Below, piece by piece: positions 32,809-36,162 of a stretch of DNA of 36,162 nt. Source of the DNA: an uncultured Phocaeicola sp. (GTDB lineage Bacteria; Bacteroidota; Bacteroidia; Bacteroidales; Bacteroidaceae); the NCBI GenBank assembly GCA_948579315.1, contig CAPAOL010000029.1, positions 9,348-45,509 of the forward strand, given 5' to 3'. Under the pieces are notes generated by a model. The model searched no databases. It had not been told where the DNA came from and was given only the letters and a program-made list of their open reading frames with translations. Both the position numbers and the translations under genes were made by a program. How positions within the stretch are numbered: position 1 is the stretch's first letter; the number at the start of each line of letters is the position of its first letter.

Positions 32809-34215
32809 TTAATTTTTTAATTTGACAGCTAAATCAATTGCTTTTTTTAGTGCTCCCAGTTTATTGTTCACCTCTTGCAGTTCGTATTCATCTTGGCTGC
32901 GTGCTACGATACCTCCTCCGGCCTGGAACCAGAGTTCGTTGTTGCGGCTTACAAAAGTACGGATGGTGATTGCTTGGTTTAATTCGCCATTCAATCCGAT
33001 AAAACCGATACAACCACCGTAGGCTCCACGATTATGTGGCTCGATTTCACTGATTAACTGCATAGCGCGTACTTTGGGGGCACCGCTTAACGTACCGGCT
33101 GGGAACGTGTCAATAAACGTTTTTATTTTGTCTGCGCCTTCACCCAGCATACCGCTGACACGGCTTACCAAGTGAATAACATGGCTATAATATTGCGCTT
33201 CCTTATAGAATACCACACGTACGTCATGGCAATTACGTGAAAGATCGTTTCTTGCAAGATCAACCAGCATGACATGCTCTGCATTTTCTTTAGGGTCGGC
33301 CAGTAAAGCTTCTGTCAATTCGCGGTCTTTTACTGTGTCTCCTGTGCGACGGGTGGTTCCGGCAATCGGATCAATGTAGGCACAGCCGTTTTCGATTTTG
33401 CAATGTGTTTCCGGCGAAGAACCAAAGATACGATATCCTCCGAAGTCGAAGTAGAAAAGATAAGGAGAAGGATTGATGCTGCGGAGTGCGCGATAAACTT
33501 TGAAATCATCTCCGGCGTATGGTTGGATAAATCTTCTGGAAAGCACGATTTGGAAAACATCTCCGCGCATACAGTGTGCGATTCCTTTGCGCACATTTGC
33601 TTTGTGCTCTTCGTCGGTGATGGGGCTGGTTACGGGGCCTGTTACAGAGAAATTGTAGGAAGCATAATTCCGGTTTTCGATGGCTGCTTCCAGTTCCGGC
33701 AAACCGCTTTCTTCTCCTTCGGACAACATTTCAACTAATGTCAGCTCATTTTTGAAATGATTGAAAACAATGACATACTTATATAATATGTATAGTAAAT
33801 CCGGAGCATCGTTTTGCTCATCATGACTTTCTTTCACCGGGATGTGCTCGAAGTACTTCACGGCATTAAACGTCGTGTATCCGTAAAGCCCGCATACATT
33901 CTTATTATCTCCGGTCACCTGAAACTGATTGATAAACCGGTTCATGGCCTTTTCTACATTGAATGTTTTTGTCAGCGGTTCTTCTGTACGGCTATTATCG
34001 GGATAGTTGGCAGTGACAATGCCACCGTTTACACCGATGCTTGCCAAGGGACAAAGGGCTATAAATGACAGGGAATTTTCTCCGGCATGATAATCGGAAC
34101 TTTCCATTAATGCGGATTGAGGATACATGTCGCGCACTTTCAGATAAATGCTGACGGGAGTATGCATATCTCCGAGCACTTGTTTGCTATGGGTAGTATA
34201 ATTAAATGTTTTCAT
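32809..34215 (-). CDS. trpE: Anthranilate synthase component I
   Basis: A 468-residue protein. The N-terminal feedback site is present as LMES (36-39) with ENSLSFIALCP, the tryptophan-binding pattern of TrpE. The chorismate-binding domain includes VLSRRFIQPY, RSINPSPYLFYFDFGGYRIFG, the DPIAGTTRRTGDTVKDREL loop, HVMLVDLARNDL, and the C-terminal FQAGGGIVARSQDEYELQEVNNKLGAL. It makes anthranilate from chorismate with TrpG and is probably inhibited by tryptophan. Confidence 0.97.
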   Translation of the reverse strand: MKTFNYTTHSKQVLGDMHTPVSIYLKVRDMYPQSALMESSDYHAGENSLSFIALCPLASIGVNGGIVTANYPDNSRTEEPLTKTFNVEKAMNRFINQFQVTGDNKNVCGLYGYTTFNAVKYFEHIPVKESHDEQNDAPDLLYILYKYVIVFNHFKNELTLVEMLSEGEESGLPELEAAIENRNYASYNFSVTGPVTSPITDEEHKANVRKGIAHCMRGDVFQIVLSRRFIQPYAGDDFKVYRALRSINPSPYLFYFDFGGYRIFGSSPETHCKIENGCAYIDPIAGTTRRTGDTVKDRELTEALLADPKENAEHVMLVDLARNDLSRNCHDVRVVFYKEAQYYSHVIHLVSRVSGMLGEGADKIKTFIDTFPAGTLSGAPKVRAMQLISEIEPHNRGAYGGCIGFIGLNGELNQAITIRTFVSRNNELWFQAGGGIVARSQDEYELQEVNNKLGALKKAIDLAVKLKN

Positions 34216-34263
34216 TTCTATAATTGCTTGATTATTGATTGCGAATGATGGTTGACTAATTAT

Positions 34264-35451
34264 TTATAGCTGTTCGTTAAACGACAAATAGGTTTCAATA
34301 TCTTTGTCTCCTCGTCCCGAAACAGTCAATACAACGATATCTTCCGCCTTGAACTTCAATTTTTTCAAAGCTCCTAATGCATGGGCGGATTCCAATGCAG
34401 GGATAATACCTTCGAGTTTGGTCAGTTCGTAGGCAGCCTCTATCGCTTCGTCGTCGTTGATAGCCAATACGTTGGCACGGCTTTGGGCGGCAAGATTAGC
34501 GTGTATCGGACCAATGCCCGGATAATCCAGTCCGGCTGAAATGGAGTATGGCTCCTCTATCTGTCCGTCTTCGTTTTGGATGACGTAGGTACGTGCTCCG
34601 TGGATAATTCCCATTTTGCCGAGTTGGATGGTAGCGGCGGTCATTCCGGTTTCTATTCCTTTACCTCCCGCTTCCGCCAGGATAATGCCTACCCGTTCGT
34701 CGTTGATATAATGATAAATCGTTCCGGCAGCATTGCTTCCTCCTCCCACGCAGGCTATCAGATAATCCGGATAATCGCGTCCTTCTTTTTCTTGCAGTTG
34801 CTTTTTGATTTCTTCGCTGATGACAGATTGCAGGCGTGCCACCATGTCAGGGTAGGGATGAGGACCTACGGTAGAGCCGATGATATAATAAGTGTCGGCA
34901 GGATGACAGCACCAGTCGCGGATCGCTTCGTTGGTTGCGTCTTTCAGCGTCATGTTGCCGGAAGTAACGGGGATAACGGTGGCTCCCAACATTTTCATTT
35001 TCTCTACATTGATGTGCTGGCGTTCTACGTCCGTCTTTCCCATATAAACGATACATTCCATATTCATCAATGCACAGACGGTAGCTGTCGCTACTCCATG
35101 TTGTCCGGCTCCGGTTTCGGCGATGATGCGCTTCTTTCCCATGCGGCGTGCCAGTAAGATTTGTCCGATGGTATTGTTGATTTTGTGAGCACCTGTATGA
35201 TTCAGGTCTTCCCGCTTCAGATACAATTTGCAACCGTATTTTTCAGAAAGGCGTTTGGCCGGATAGAGTGGGGAAGGACGTCCTACGTAGTCACGTAGCA
35301 ATTGATCGAATTCCTTTTTAAATTCTTTACTTTCAATTACTTCGAGGTACTTATTCGTTAATTCTTCAACACATTTGTGGAGGATTTCTGGTACGTAGGC
35401 ACCGCCGAATTCTCCGTAATAGCCATCCTGGTCAACTAAAAAACTTTTCAT
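34264..35451 (-). CDS. trpB: Tryptophan synthase beta subunit
   Basis: A 395-residue PLP enzyme. Lys90 in HTGAHKINNTIGQ is the cofactor lysine. GAGQHGVATATVCALMN carries the catalytic Glu counterpart region, and CVGGGSNAAGTIYHY is the phosphate-binding loop; SGRGDKDIETY is near the end. It joins indole and serine to give tryptophan. As the first gene of the operon it lies 59 bp after the leader terminator, so it is the gene most directly exposed to attenuation. Confidence 0.98.
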   Translation of the reverse strand: MKSFLVDQDGYYGEFGGAYVPEILHKCVEELTNKYLEVIESKEFKKEFDQLLRDYVGRPSPLYPAKRLSEKYGCKLYLKREDLNHTGAHKINNTIGQILLARRMGKKRIIAETGAGQHGVATATVCALMNMECIVYMGKTDVERQHINVEKMKMLGATVIPVTSGNMTLKDATNEAIRDWCCHPADTYYIIGSTVGPHPYPDMVARLQSVISEEIKKQLQEKEGRDYPDYLIACVGGGSNAAGTIYHYINDERVGIILAEAGGKGIETGMTAATIQLGKMGIIHGARTYVIQNEDGQIEEPYSISAGLDYPGIGPIHANLAAQSRANVLAINDDEAIEAAYELTKLEGIIPALESAHALGALKKLKFKAEDIVVLTVSGRGDKDIETYLSFNEQL

Positions 35452-35501
35452 AATCCTATCTGTATTTTTAATGTTATTATTGAATCTGTTTTGAAACGGG
35501 T

Positions 35502-35543
35502 AAATAAAAAGAGCCCTGTCGCAGGTTGCGACAGGGCTCTTTC
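35502..35543 (-). terminator. trp leader attenuator (intrinsic terminator)
   Basis: Minus strand: the 14-bp perfect stem AGAGCCCTGTCGCA/TGCGACAGGGCTCT (35510-35540, 3-nt loop) extends by further A-T pairs and is followed by TTTTTATTT. It lies between the leader peptide and trpB. The CTGTCG in its 5' arm (35529-35534) is complementary to CGACAG inside the leader peptide gene (35598-35603), providing an antiterminator pairing. Confidence 0.88.
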
Positions 35544-35591
35544 AAATTTGTTATATCTTTAATGAGGTATATACATACGAGCACTGCTCCC

Positions 35592-35654
35592 TTACGACTG
35601 TCGGAGTTGTAACGGGCGCCACCACCAATATGTATTTACTAACATTGTTCTCAT
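35592..35654 (-). CDS. trpL: trp operon leader peptide with three consecutive Trp codons
   Basis: A 20-codon frame, MRTMLVNTYWWWRPLQLRQS, from ATG 35654; a second in-frame ATG at 35645 would give 17 residues. Three TGG codons lie at 35619-35627. Tryptophan is normally one of the rarest residues, so a triple Trp just after a promoter and before a terminator and trpB is diagnostic of a leader peptide. Ribosome stalling at these codons when tryptophanyl-tRNA is scarce would leave the downstream CGACAG segment free to pair with the terminator arm. No Shine-Dalgarno is seen, as usual in Bacteroidetes. A small GAGCA/TGCTC hairpin (35579-35589) follows the stop and might act as a pause site. Confidence 0.85.
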   Translation of the reverse strand: MRTMLVNTYWWWRPLQLRQS

Positions 35655-35677
35655 TGTCTTTTGTAATTTTATGTGGG

Positions 35678-35708
35678 CAAATATAGACACTTTGTTTGAA
35701 ATAGCAAA
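35678..35708 (-). promoter_or_regulatory. Promoter of the trp operon
   Basis: Minus strand: TTTG (35705-35708), 19 nt, TATATTTG (35678-35685), an exact Bacteroidetes consensus. Transcription should start about 15-20 nt before the leader peptide ATG. Confidence 0.88.
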
Positions 35709-36162
35709 CAAAATATGACTTTTTTTTCTCTTTTGCCTCACGGCTTTTTCATTTAAGAAATTTTCATAGCCAAAACCCATTCATCTTTCCTTTTTCTTTC
35801 TACTTACCTTATTCTTATCAGGAAATAAAGCTCTGCTATTTAGATAAAATAATGGCTTTTTGCTTGAAGATACTTATTGGTTTTAATTGTCCCATATATT
35901 GTGGGAAAGTATTCCCGCATATTGTGGGAAAACTTTCCCAAGCAGTTGGGAATCTTTTCCCACAATATGTGGAACTAAAAAACTGTATATGGAAACCAGC
36001 AAAAGGAATACATGGTTCTATATTATCCAATGCCGGCTTCCGGCACACTACACTATGAGAAATACCCCGAAACACTATGAGAATAAGGTCTGTTTTAAGC
36101 AAAAATAGGTAAGCGTCTCGGCGATGCCATATTTTCTATCTTAATTTTTCCTTTTAGCTTTG
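35709..36162. other. 454-bp gap upstream of the trp operon
   Basis: Apart from the palindromic array at 35890-35975 I see no gene; short frames across the array are repeat translations. The last 8 bases of the window, TAGCTTTG (36155-36162), fit a plus-strand -7 box and could belong to a gene beyond the window, but no clear -33 element goes with it. Confidence 0.4.
35890..35975. repeat. Array of 23-bp palindromic units (TCCC...GGGAA)
   Basis: Units of exactly 23 bp start at 35890, 35913 and 35936, with a partial fourth at 35959. Units 1-2 read TCCC, then ATATTGTGGGAAA. Unit 3 is the palindrome TTCCCAA-GCAG-TTGGGAA. The second and fourth units also pair over distance: CATATTGTGGGAAAA (35919-35933) is the exact complement of 35955-35969. 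The whole can therefore fold as one long hairpin of 15 and 7 bp with a small internal mismatch. Confidence 0.85.

Noticed and set aside
35655..35780. 62-codon frame containing the Trp-Trp-Trp peptide
   Set aside because: Its first two thirds lie upstream of and across the trp promoter. Only the last 20 codons lie in the transcribed leader.

Overview
The window reads as a chromosomal segment of a gut Bacteroides or close relative. Two things point there: tandem SusC/SusD-type outer-membrane glycan uptake pairs with a cluster of surface or periplasmic glycosidases, and promoters of the Bacteroidetes type (TTTG or TTG, 19-20 nt, then TAnnTTTG) instead of -35/-10 boxes. Gene starts mostly lack a strong Shine-Dalgarno sequence. 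The species cannot be fixed from the sequence alone.

Region 1 (1-18198, + strand) is a polysaccharide utilisation locus (PUL). It encodes a GH43-type lipoprotein, a surface lipoprotein of uncertain function with a phosphodiester-glycosidase-like C-terminus, SusC/SusD pair 1, SusC/SusD pair 2, a lipoprotein joining a fimbrillin-like N-terminus to a GH28/GH49-like beta-helix, a truncated GH3 remnant, and a full-length BglX-like GH3. Spacings are short (12-35 bp), so it looks like one operon. The glycan is not identified. No PUL regulator (hybrid two-component, SusR-like or sigma/anti-sigma) lies in the window.

Region 2 (18199-28626) holds accessory and housekeeping genes: an AspT/YidE-type transporter, a His-rich small membrane protein followed by a TonB-dependent receptor (likely metal-related uptake), a convergent CDF metal exporter, a stand-alone AICAR transformylase, a divergent two-gene operon of a hemerythrin-like di-iron protein and an atypical LuxR-type regulator, and type I L-asparaginase. 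The 694-bp gap between the regulator and asparaginase holds two well-supported candidate small RNA genes facing each other.

Region 3 (28774-35708, - strand) is a complete tryptophan operon, trpB-E-G-D-C-F-A. It is preceded by a Bacteroidetes-type promoter, a 20-residue leader peptide with three consecutive Trp codons, and a strong intrinsic terminator. A segment of the leader can pair with the 5' arm of that terminator, which is the layout of ribosome-mediated attenuation. Two long inverted repeats lie inside or at the end of this locus (trpD-trpC and trpA-ansA).

Three separate intergenic arrays of 22-23-bp imperfect palindromes (1-88, 22802-22952, 35890-35975) share an architecture but not a sequence. 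They are not explained by any gene here.
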